Positions 28,812-36,191 of a stretch of DNA of 64,000 bases are shown piece after piece (the stretch's first letter is position 1; each line of letters starts with the position of its first letter). The DNA is from Rhizobium sp. S152 (GTDB lineage Bacteria > Pseudomonadota > Alphaproteobacteria > Rhizobiales > Rhizobiaceae), in the NCBI RefSeq assembly GCF_030380735.1, contig NZ_JAUDRZ010000030.1, positions 186,001 to 250,000 of the forward strand, given 5' to 3'. The translations under genes were made by a program, and so were the position numbers. The notes under the pieces are model-generated. The model was not told the origin of the DNA. It saw only the letters and a program-made list of their open reading frames with translations, and ran no database searches.

Positions 28812-30062
28812 ATGGTAAGAAACACGCTTGGCGTTGCAGTCGCAGCCGCATTCTTCATGAGTTCAACCTGCTTGACGGTTGCCGCACCGCTGACGATCAA
28901 CTGCGCAATTGCATTGCCGGGCAGCATCGAACAGCGGCTTTGCCTGCCGACCTATTCGATTGAGGCTGCCGACGACTTCAAGAGCGACGATCACAGCCGC
29001 CCGACGCAGCGTTCAGCCCGCAACGAGACTGCAGCCCCAAGCAATCCGGCCTCCGGTGGTGAGAACCCGGGCGACGGCGAGAATGAAGGCGGCGGTGAAG
29101 ACGACGGCGGCAATGGCTCCGGCCCGGTCACTCCGCCGCACAGTGGACATCACCCTCACCATCACGGCCATCACCATGGCGGTGGAAAGCACCAGCCGGG
29201 CAAGCCCCGCGATGGGCAGCACCCCGGTCCCGGCGGATGGAAGGATCACAAGGATCACAAAGACCACAAGGATCGCGACGAACACAAGGACCATAAAGAC
29301 CGTAGCGAACACAAAGACCGTAAGGACCATAAGGACCACAAGAACGATAAGGACCGGAAGGATCACAAGGACCGCAAGGATCACCGGGACGGCGGCGACA
29401 AGAAGGATCGCAAGGACCATAAGGATCCCAAGGGTAACAAGGACCGCAAGGATGGCGACAAGACCCGCAAGGATGGCGGGAAGCGTGGCTCGAATGTGAA
29501 CGATGATCGCAAGGGTCCGTTTGGCGGCAAGACCAAGCCGGAAGGGGACCGCGATAACAAGGATCGCGCTCCGCAGAACAACAACCAGCCGGCACGTAAA
29601 GACGGTCCGTCTCAGTCGAACAACAACCCGCAGACCCGCGGCGAGAGCAACTCTCCGCGCAGTGGCAGCCAGCAGGACCGCAACGAAAACACGTCCTCTA
29701 ACAACGGCAACCGCTCGGGCCGTAACGACAGCGCGTCTCCAGGCAACGGCAACCAGCAGGGTCGCAACGAAAGTCAGCCGTCGAGCAACAACAGCCAGCA
29801 GGGCCGCAATGAAAGCGCGTCGGCCAACAACGGCGGACAGCAGGATCGCAATGAAAGCCCGTCGTCGAACAACGGCAATCAGCAGGGTCGCAACGAGAGC
29901 GCATCGTCCAACAACAACGGTCAACAGGGGCGCAATGACAACGCGCCGTCGGACAATGGCAGCCAGCAGGGCCGCAACGAAGGCGGGCCTTCGAACAACG
30001 GCAACCAGCAGACCCGCGGTGGAAACCAGCAGTCGGGCAACAACAAGTCGTTCTCCCGCTAA
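28812..30062 (+). CDS. Secreted KDH / RNES low-complexity repeat protein
   Basis: 416 residues, ATG 28812 with GGAG 4 bases upstream. Layout: signal peptide (GVAVAAAFFMSSTC, cleavage near 25 at VAA), a short Cys-containing segment (INCAIALPGSIEQRLCLP), an acidic Gly-rich linker, a His cluster (HHPHHHGHHHGGGKH, about 112-127), a run of charged triplets KDH/KDR/EHK (about 143-220), then tandem 14-15-residue units of the type NNGNQQGRNESAS (about 280-410) ending KSFSR. No enzyme domain and no cell-wall anchor. The alternating charge and extreme hydrophilicity suggest an extended, possibly metal-binding extracellular or periplasmic polymer. Preceded by a perfect CtrA box. No characterised relative is known to me. 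Confidence 0.85.
   Translation: MVRNTLGVAVAAAFFMSSTCLTVAAPLTINCAIALPGSIEQRLCLPTYSIEAADDFKSDDHSRPTQRSARNETAAPSNPASGGENPGDGENEGGGEDDGGNGSGPVTPPHSGHHPHHHGHHHGGGKHQPGKPRDGQHPGPGGWKDHKDHKDHKDRDEHKDHKDRSEHKDRKDHKDHKNDKDRKDHKDRKDHRDGGDKKDRKDHKDPKGNKDRKDGDKTRKDGGKRGSNVNDDRKGPFGGKTKPEGDRDNKDRAPQNNNQPARKDGPSQSNNNPQTRGESNSPRSGSQQDRNENTSSNNGNRSGRNDSASPGNGNQQGRNESQPSSNNSQQGRNESASANNGGQQDRNESPSSNNGNQQGRNESASSNNNGQQGRNDNAPSDNGSQQGRNEGGPSNNGNQQTRGGNQQSGNNKSFSR
29240..29460 (+). repeat. In-gene KDH/KDR-coding repeat tract
   Basis: Irregular 9-base units AAGGAYCAC / AAGGACCGC encode Lys-Asp-His and Lys-Asp-Arg triplets; about 20 units with scattered changes. Such tracts vary in length by slippage. Confidence 0.85.
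29655..30035 (+). repeat. In-gene tandem repeat coding NNGNQQGRNES units
   Basis: About eight degenerate 42-45-base units built around CAGCAGGGCCGCAACGAA, encoding Gln-Gln-Gly-Arg-Asn-Glu followed by a Ser/Ala/Asn linker. Confidence 0.85.
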
Positions 30063-30091
30063 GCTGTTCATGCATCAGAAACAAGTCTTCC

Positions 30092-30118
30092 AGGAGGCCC
30101 GGCATTGCTGGGCCTCCT
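30092..30118 (+). terminator. Hairpin after the KDH repeat gene
   Basis: AGGAGGCCC / GGGCCTCCT 9-bp perfect stem, extended by inner GC pairs, 29 bp after the stop. No T-run; a T-rich stretch occurs only near 30240-30270. Confidence 0.5.
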
Positions 30119-30318
30119 CGGTCTTCTGCCTGCCGTCACGGGGCAATGGTGACGCCATCGCAAACGGATCGGCGAGTGCCGGTAGTCGCCGCGACGGCCA
30201 GATCGGATTGCAGCACGGGCTTTTCCACGCGTTTGACCGTTTTTTATTCCGTGCCGCAGCTTTTTTGCTTGCGCCGAAAATTTCAAAAGACTAACAGGAT
30301 CAGGCCGTAACGGCAGGT

Positions 30319-30395
<77 letters not shown>

Positions 30396-30634
30396 TTTAA
30401 AACAGACTTTCGGCAGCCCCCAGGAGCCGAAAGTGACATCCTCACAAAACGTCGTGATCGCATGAACCACCGCGAAAGCGACTGCCATGCATCTCTATTC
30501 ACATAATGTTACGAGCCGAGATGTTTGGTTGATTAAACACATACCGGCGCGCATAGTCGGAGCATTGTCGGCTATGGATGGGCGGCCGGCGATGGTGCAT
30601 CGGTTGGGGCAGCCCTTGTGGGACTTGCGGGTCA

Positions 30635-30847
30635 ATGCTTAAGACGCCAATTCTTCCTCGTGACATGCCACTGTTCTCGGACGATCTCGATCTCCTGTCA
30701 GGGGTTCTCGGCGATGTGTGTAACAAAAGGGGCCTCAAGCGCGATACGCCTGAGGCCGAGCGCATCGGCTCGCTCATTATTCAGCTTTATAAGCAGGGTG
30801 TACGCGACAGCGGCAAGCTCGCCGATCTCGCGAAGGCCTATCTCTGA
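30635..30847 (+). CDS. Small helical protein of unknown function
   Basis: 70 residues from ATG 30635 (or 60 from ATG 30665). The conserved-looking part is MPLFSDDLDLLSGVLGDVCNKRGLKRDTPEAERIG, partly quoted as DLDLLSGVLGDVCNKRGL, followed by a helix IIQLYKQGVRDSGKLADLAKAY. Looks like a soluble three-helix protein of the kind common in rhizobia. The start is uncertain because no clear ribosome site is seen. Confidence 0.65.
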   Translation: MLKTPILPRDMPLFSDDLDLLSGVLGDVCNKRGLKRDTPEAERIGSLIIQLYKQGVRDSGKLADLAKAYL

Positions 30848-30849
30848 CG

Positions 30850-30999
30850 TCAGTTTTCCTTGATGGAAACGCCGTTCTCGCCGATGCGCATCTCGACGCC
30901 GTCAGGCTTGCTCTCTTCGTGATAAAGATAGGCGCCAAGGCCTATGACGATGACGACGAGTGCGCCGATGATGAAATATAGATTGTTTGCGCGGTTCAA
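30850..30999 (-). CDS. Small single-span membrane protein
   Basis: 49 residues with a TTG start at 30999 and GAGGGT 7 bases upstream. Sequence begins NRANNLYFIIGALVVIVIG, one transmembrane helix, then a short charged tail EMRIGENGVSIKEN. The gene is convergent with the one at 30635 (2-bp gap). Type and tail pattern recur in rhizobia as unannotated small proteins. Function unknown. Confidence 0.65.
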   Translation of the reverse strand: MNRANNLYFIIGALVVIVIGLGAYLYHEESKPDGVEMRIGENGVSIKEN

Positions 31000-31062
31000 C
31001 GAATTACCCTCAACGTTTTGATAACGTGACGTAAAACGCGAATAGAGCCGTTTTGTTCCGGC

Positions 31063-31356
31063 TCAACCGTCGTTGGCGGCACTGAGGTTTTCTGGACGGA
31101 TGCCCTCATCGACGCTCGTGCGCTCCTTTAGTCGCACACCTGGCCCGCCTTCGTCCTGATTCCCGCTTGCGATAAACAGCACGCCCGCCGTCTCCAGCGC
31201 ATGCTGGACAGCCAGCACGGTGTGAGATTCGGCGTTGTGGTCGCCGCGTTCCAATGTTTCGATGGTGCCCACGGGCACGCCGGAAGCGGCTGCCAGTTGC
31301 TCGATGCTCATACCGGTCATGGCGCGCGCGCCGCGGATTTGTGTCGCTGTGATCAT
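31063..31356 (-). CDS. XRE-type helix-turn-helix protein
   Basis: 97 residues from ATG 31356. HTH_3 domain ITATQIRGARAMTGMSIEQL / AASGVPVGTIETLERGD, followed by AVQHALETAGVLFIASGNQ and a divergent polar tail. This resembles the small stand-alone regulators that follow many rhizobial genes. No antitoxin partner is next to it. Same strand as, and 49 bp after, the Wzy-like gene. Confidence 0.85.
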   Translation of the reverse strand: MITATQIRGARAMTGMSIEQLAAASGVPVGTIETLERGDHNAESHTVLAVQHALETAGVLFIASGNQDEGGPGVRLKERTSVDEGIRPENLSAANDG

Positions 31357-31405
31357 GGATGAAAATCTAGCGTGCCGCGCGAACTTCGCAAGGGGTGGCA
31401 AGCAT

Positions 31406-32638
31406 TCAGGTGAGCTGCGTGCTGCGGTGGCGCTGTTCCAGCGCGGCACATCCCCAGACGATCCCGAGCAGCAGGTAGACATGGCGCCAGTGGTCGATGT
31501 CGATCACGTTGCCGATCGCGGCATGGCCGATGATCGAGATCCAGCCAATCATCAGGTATGGCTGCCAGAAGCGGTTCTTCAGAAGGTTCTTGAAGCCGAG
31601 ATAGAAGGTCCAGCACAGCATTCCGATATAGCTGACGAAGCCGAGCCAGCCATAGGTCGTCAGCGACTTCAGCCAGATATTGTGCTCGTCCTCCGGAAAG
31701 ATCGTGCCGAACACCATGGGGCCGATGCCGAGAGGGCGCTCCATCATCATCTGGAAGCCGATACGGTGACGGTCGAAACGCCCGAGATGCTCGCCATCAT
31801 ATTCCTGAACGAGCTGCGCGCGCGTCGAGAAGAGATCACTCACCTTGGGCGACTGCATGGCGATCAGCAAAGCCACGACCATCATCATGATCGCGGCAAG
31901 CGAAAGCACGAGGATGCGCAGCCGGAACGCGCCGCTCCGCTCCTTCAACAGCATGACGAAGATCAGCAGCAGGATGGTGAGGAAAAACAGGCCCCAGGCG
32001 GCGCGGGAAAACGACAGGAAGACCCCGAGCGAGAGGATAAGCAGCGCACCCGCCTTGAACCAGGCCGTATTCAGCCTGCCGGTAAGGATGCCGTGCACGA
32101 GGTAGAGGGAAGGGGGGACGAGATAGGGGCCGAAGACGTTCGGGTCCTGGAAGGCGCCCTTGGCACGGTCGTAAAGGGTGAATACTTCGGAGCCCGGAAA
32201 CGCATGGAAATAGCCGAGGATGCCGAGCATCGAAGTGATAACCGCGGCGACGACCCAGGTGTTGAAGATCAGCGGCAGGCGGCGCGCATTGTCCTCAACG
32301 ATCGCCGCGCAAAACACCGCCGTCAGCGCCAGGAAGGTGGAGACCGCCACATACATCGGCCCGCCCGTCAGGTCCTTCATCTGCGTGAGCGACAGCATGC
32401 CGCCGACGTTGAAGGTGATGAGCAGCACGAGGAGCGGTGCGACGTAGCGCGAGATCCGCAGGCCCAGAATGAACCAGATAGCGAGAAGCCCGGCCATCCA
32501 CAGTTCATAGGGCGCCGGCTCGTTGATGACGAAGCCGGAGAGGAAGATGCCGAACGCGAAAAGGCCGGAGCCGATCAGGCGCATCGTGGCGCGATGCGGT
32601 TGGGCGACGCGCGGATATGTCGCCGCAACGGCGCTCAA
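31406..32638 (-). CDS. O-antigen ligase / Wzy-type polymerase
   Basis: 410 residues with about ten to eleven transmembrane helices and the Wzy_C domain: AKGAFQDPNVFGPYLVP in the central loop and RPLGIGPMVFG ... DEHNIWLKSL in the large periplasmic loop, the usual site of conserved Arg and His. It would polymerise or ligate the polysaccharide repeat unit. Its start overlaps the stop of the upstream transferase gene by 4 bases. In the unipolar polysaccharide clusters of Agrobacterium and Sinorhizobium a comparable gene sits in this position. Confidence 0.87.
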   Translation of the reverse strand: MSAVAATYPRVAQPHRATMRLIGSGLFAFGIFLSGFVINEPAPYELWMAGLLAIWFILGLRISRYVAPLLVLLITFNVGGMLSLTQMKDLTGGPMYVAVSTFLALTAVFCAAIVEDNARRLPLIFNTWVVAAVITSMLGILGYFHAFPGSEVFTLYDRAKGAFQDPNVFGPYLVPPSLYLVHGILTGRLNTAWFKAGALLILSLGVFLSFSRAAWGLFFLTILLLIFVMLLKERSGAFRLRILVLSLAAIMMMVVALLIAMQSPKVSDLFSTRAQLVQEYDGEHLGRFDRHRIGFQMMMERPLGIGPMVFGTIFPEDEHNIWLKSLTTYGWLGFVSYIGMLCWTFYLGFKNLLKNRFWQPYLMIGWISIIGHAAIGNVIDIDHWRHVYLLLGIVWGCAALEQRHRSTQLT

Positions 32639-34194
32639 TATGCGTTTTCCGTGTTGAACAGGCGGATCGGTGTCAGGAACAGGATCTTCAGGTCGAACCA
32701 GAGCGACCAGTTCTCGATATAGTAGAGATCGTAGGCCGTGCGGAACTTGATCTTGTCGTCATTGTCGATCTCGCCGCGCCAGCCATTGATCTGCGCCCAG
32801 CCGGTGACGCCGGGTTTGACGCGGTGGCGAGCGAAGTAACCCTCGACGACATCACCGAAGGCGCGGTCGCGCGTCTGCGCGAGAACGGCATGCGGTCGCG
32901 GACCGACGAGCGACAAGCCGCCCTGCAGCACGTTGATGAGCTGCGGCAATTCGTCGATCGATGTCTTGCGGATGAAACGGCCGACGCGGGTGACGCGTGG
33001 GTCGCCTTTGGTCACCGCTGCCTTGGCCGTGGGGTCGGCGAGCTCCGTGTACATCGAACGGAACTTGAAGACGTTGATGACCTCGTTGTTGAAGCCGTGA
33101 CGCTTCTGCATGAAGAAGATCGGCCCCTTCGATGTCGCCTTGATGGCGATCGCGGTGCCAAGCATGATCGGCCACAGCAGGGCAAGCGCAATCAGCGCGA
33201 AGAATATGTCGAAGCAGCGCTTGGCGACGGAATCCCAATCGCGGATCGGCTTGTTGAAGATATCGAGCATCGGTACCGAGCCGATATGCGAATAGGCGCG
33301 GGGGCGGAAGCGGAGGCGGTTCGCATGGGCGGCCAGCCGAATGTCGACCGGCAGCACCCAGAGCTTCTTCAAGAGCTGCAGGATTCGGGCCTCGGCCGAA
33401 AGCGGCAGCGCGATGATCAGCATGTCGATGCGGGTCATGCGCACGAACTCAACGAGTTCGGCGATCGTCCCGAGCTTCGGATAGCCCGCCACCATGATCG
33501 GTGAGCGCTTCTCGCCGCGGTCGTCGAAGATGCCACAGATGCGAATGTCGTTATCGCGCTGCTGCTCGAGTATGCGGATCAGGTCCTTGGCGGGCTCGCC
33601 GCCGCCGACGATGACCGCGCGTCGCTCCATGACGCCATTGCGCGCCCAGTTGCGGATGCCGTAGGCGACGAGAAAGCGGGAGCCGAGCAGGAACAGCGCG
33701 CCGGCGCAGAACCAGGCAAGGTCCGCCTGCGCTTGCGACCAACTGAGGCCCTTGAAGACGGCGATCGTACCCGTGACGCCCACGAAGACGCCTGCCCAGC
33801 CGAAAAACACCCGCGGCAGGAGATGGGCACGGGTGCGAAGCGCCGGAATGGAATAGGTGTCGATCGTCTGTAGCGCGATCACCAGCAATCCGGCGATCAA
33901 CGCCGCCGTAAGCAGCCGATGCGAGAATGCCTCGGAACCGTCGCCGGGCCAGACGAGGAAAGCGAGCAGGCCAATGACCATCTGCGACAGAAACTCGAAA
34001 AGGCGGAACTGGCCGATCAAGATGGAGGGTGAGCGTGTGCCATCGCTGAACTGCGCGGCGATCTGCCGGGCATAGGCGTTGATCGGCTCGCCCGAGGTCG
34101 GTTCGCCGCCCACTTCTCCGCGTCTCGATATGTCGGAAACCTGCTTCCTCAGCGCTTCCAGATCAAACTGATCGTTTTTCTCTGCCTTGTTCAT
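32635..34194 (-). CDS. Polyprenyl glycosyl-phosphotransferase (repeat-unit initiation)
   Basis: 519 residues: N-terminal helices and a CoA-binding-like Rossmann region (RRAVIVGGGEPAKDLIRIL), then the C-terminal bacterial sugar transferase domain from about 300: KRCFDIFFALIALALLWP membrane helix, GPIFFMQKRHGFNN, VFKFRSMYTE, the catalytic DE in KTSIDELPQL and VGPRPHA. It loads the first sugar-phosphate on undecaprenyl phosphate (WcaJ/PssY type). It precedes the polymerase gene and follows the GT4 gene by 55 bp. It corresponds in type to UppE. Confidence 0.93.
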   Translation of the reverse strand: MNKAEKNDQFDLEALRKQVSDISRRGEVGGEPTSGEPINAYARQIAAQFSDGTRSPSILIGQFRLFEFLSQMVIGLLAFLVWPGDGSEAFSHRLLTAALIAGLLVIALQTIDTYSIPALRTRAHLLPRVFFGWAGVFVGVTGTIAVFKGLSWSQAQADLAWFCAGALFLLGSRFLVAYGIRNWARNGVMERRAVIVGGGEPAKDLIRILEQQRDNDIRICGIFDDRGEKRSPIMVAGYPKLGTIAELVEFVRMTRIDMLIIALPLSAEARILQLLKKLWVLPVDIRLAAHANRLRFRPRAYSHIGSVPMLDIFNKPIRDWDSVAKRCFDIFFALIALALLWPIMLGTAIAIKATSKGPIFFMQKRHGFNNEVINVFKFRSMYTELADPTAKAAVTKGDPRVTRVGRFIRKTSIDELPQLINVLQGGLSLVGPRPHAVLAQTRDRAFGDVVEGYFARHRVKPGVTGWAQINGWRGEIDNDDKIKFRTAYDLYYIENWSLWFDLKILFLTPIRLFNTENAY

Positions 34195-34249
34195 CAGGCC
34201 ACCGCCGCTGTTAACAGGACGGCAATAGCAGAAAGCCCCTAAGAAACTT

Positions 34250-35419
34250 TTACGAAGCGGACGCAGCCGATCGCTTGCGGCGGCGGTCGATCAGATCGTG
34301 ATAGAGCCGCAGGACGTCGTTCGCCATGACCGACGCGGAGAACACCGCCTTCACCTTGCCCATTTCCGGCATCGTCTGGTCGTGCCAGCCCGGAACGCGG
34401 ATTGCGTCCGCCATGATCCGCGCAAGGTCGTCGGCATCATCGGGTTGTGCCAGAGCGGGGCTGTCCTTTCCAAGCGCCTCGGGAATGCCGCCGACGCGCG
34501 TGGCGATGATCGTCTTGCCGGCAGCAAGGCCCTCGAGGACGATGTAGGGCATGGCCTCGGCACGCGATGGAACGACAAGGTTCTGCGCCATGCCGAACGC
34601 CTGCTGCACCCGCATCGCCGGCAGCATGCCGATGCGCTTGCCAAGCCCGCGCTCGACCATCATGTCGCGGTAGCGATCGCGGTCGGGGCCGTCGCCGATC
34701 ATCAGCGCGGAGAGTGGCCGGCCGAGGATGCGCTCGGCCTTGGCGAAGGCGTCTATAAACAGATCGGGACCCTTGAGGTCCCGGAGCATGCCGACGTAGA
34801 TGTAGTGGACGGCATCCGATCGGGTCGGAATGATCTCGAAGTCGCGTTCCCCTATGCCGTTATAGATCAGCCGCGTTTCCGTTCGCGGACGGCCGACCTT
34901 CTTCGTGTAGGTGTCCCGCTCGTATTCGCAGATGAACACCAGCGCATCGGTGAAGTGCTCCTGCAGCCGTTCCATGCGAAGCACGAACTGGCCGGTTAGC
35001 GATGCGCGATTGTAGTGCAGGCTTCCGCCATGCGCGGTATAGAGGCGGGCTACGCTATACCTGTTCACCCGCAGAGCTGAGCCGACAAGTCGCGCGAGCA
35101 CGCCGCCTTTGGCGCCATGCCCGTGCAGCACATCCGGCCGCAAGCTTTTGATGTTCTTGTATGCCTCCCACATCACGCCGATGTCGGAAAAACTGACGGA
35201 GCGGCGGATCGGCACGCGCGTCAGTCCGAGGGCGAGGTAGGGGCGAATATCGTCGAAGAGATTGTCCTCGTGCTCGCCGCCGGTCGAGCTGTCGCAGATG
35301 ATGCCGACCTCGTGTCCCGCCTTGCTGTGCTCCATCACCAGATCGCGCACATGCCGGAAAATTCCGCCGACCGGTGACCTGAAGCAATGAAGAATGCGGA
35401 GTGGGCGCTGTTCCGTCAT
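34250..35419 (-). CDS. Glycosyltransferase family 4
   Basis: 389 residues, GT-B fold. N-terminal glycine loop FRSPVGGIFRHVRDL; C-terminal nucleotide-sugar site with the EX7E motif in RAEAMPYIVLEGLAAGK. Adds a sugar to the growing repeat unit at the inner face of the membrane. Starts 6 bp after the wza stop, so it is cotranscribed with it. Confidence 0.93.
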   Translation of the reverse strand: MTEQRPLRILHCFRSPVGGIFRHVRDLVMEHSKAGHEVGIICDSSTGGEHEDNLFDDIRPYLALGLTRVPIRRSVSFSDIGVMWEAYKNIKSLRPDVLHGHGAKGGVLARLVGSALRVNRYSVARLYTAHGGSLHYNRASLTGQFVLRMERLQEHFTDALVFICEYERDTYTKKVGRPRTETRLIYNGIGERDFEIIPTRSDAVHYIYVGMLRDLKGPDLFIDAFAKAERILGRPLSALMIGDGPDRDRYRDMMVERGLGKRIGMLPAMRVQQAFGMAQNLVVPSRAEAMPYIVLEGLAAGKTIIATRVGGIPEALGKDSPALAQPDDADDLARIMADAIRVPGWHDQTMPEMGKVKAVFSASVMANDVLRLYHDLIDRRRKRSAASAS

Positions 35420-35425
35420 TGATGG

Positions 35426-36001
35426 TCAGAACAACCGCTCGCGAACATAGACCGTATCGCCGGCGATGATCGCCGAGGAGATATTCACCCGGCCGGTAAT
35501 CACCTGGCCGTTGATCTTGCGCGTCACATCGACCGCACCCTGATTGGCGCGCGAGGTAAAGCCGCCGGCCACCGCCACGGCATTCTGCACGGTCATTCCG
35601 GGCACGTAGGCATACTGGCCGGACTGACCGACTTCGCCCATGACGAAGATCGAGCGATAGCGATCGACATCGATCGTGACATCGGGATCGCGGAGATAAC
35701 CCTGCTTCAGCTTCTGAGCGATCTGCCCGGAAAGCTGCTGCAGCGTGCGCCCCCGTGCCGGCACCTGGCCGACGAGCGGGAAGGCGATGTAGCCGGCCTG
35801 GTCGATCGTGTAGGTGTTGGTCATGCTAGGCTGGTCGAACACGGTAATGCGAAGCCGATCGCCGCTATCGAGCGAATAAGGCTGGATGGTTGCCTCGTTA
35901 AAGGCGCGCGGCGCGGGCTTGTAGCTGTTGCAGCCGCTGAGCACCGCGGCAGCGGCGGCAAAGCTTAGAGCCATCAGGAGTTTTGGCTGGACGAACGACA
36001 T
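35426..36001 (-). CDS. Polysaccharide export lipoprotein (Wza/OPX family)
   Basis: 191 residues. Signal with lipobox LSGC (C24). Poly_export (SBBP) domain: YSLDSGDRLRITVFDQPSM, VGQVPARGRTLQQL, then a SLBB domain IFVMGEVGQSGQYAYVPGMT. The long C-terminal domain and amphipathic helix of E. coli Wza are missing, as in other short OPX proteins, so the channel may need another partner. First gene of the minus-strand polysaccharide operon. Confidence 0.93.
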   Translation of the reverse strand: MSFVQPKLLMALSFAAAAAVLSGCNSYKPAPRAFNEATIQPYSLDSGDRLRITVFDQPSMTNTYTIDQAGYIAFPLVGQVPARGRTLQQLSGQIAQKLKQGYLRDPDVTIDVDRYRSIFVMGEVGQSGQYAYVPGMTVQNAVAVAGGFTSRANQGAVDVTRKINGQVITGRVNISSAIIAGDTVYVRERLF

Positions 36002-36191
36002 TCGCGGCGGCTCACAGGAAACGATTTGATCCTGACCGTTATTGTTCCGTTAGGGTTAATGGCTGGTAAAAATCGAGAGCTTTTTGGAATTTGCTGTCGT
36101 TTGCCGGGCTTGAGTAGGCGAAATATACATTAACCGTTGAGTTACTATAGTCATTTACCCTCGCGTCCACGTTTGTTCTTGGAGTACAGGC
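36002..36191. promoter_or_regulatory. Divergent promoter region of the polysaccharide cluster
   Basis: 190 bp, AT-rich. Contains a TATAGT -10-like element (36146-36151) towards the Wzc-like gene and TTAACC half-sites on both strands (36130-36135 plus; 36054-36059 minus), which may be CtrA half-boxes. Confidence 0.35.

Noticed and set aside
29240-30035. CRISPR-like tandem repeats
   Set aside because: Units are in-frame coding repeats without unique spacers or cas genes.
29013-30071. Minus-strand frame of Val/Leu/Ala-rich sequence opposite the KDH repeat gene
   Set aside because: A mirror of repeat codons; the plus-strand frame has a signal peptide, ribosome site and regular repeats.
31063-31356. 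XRE protein as half of a toxin-antitoxin pair
   Set aside because: No RelE/HipA/HigB-like partner on either side.
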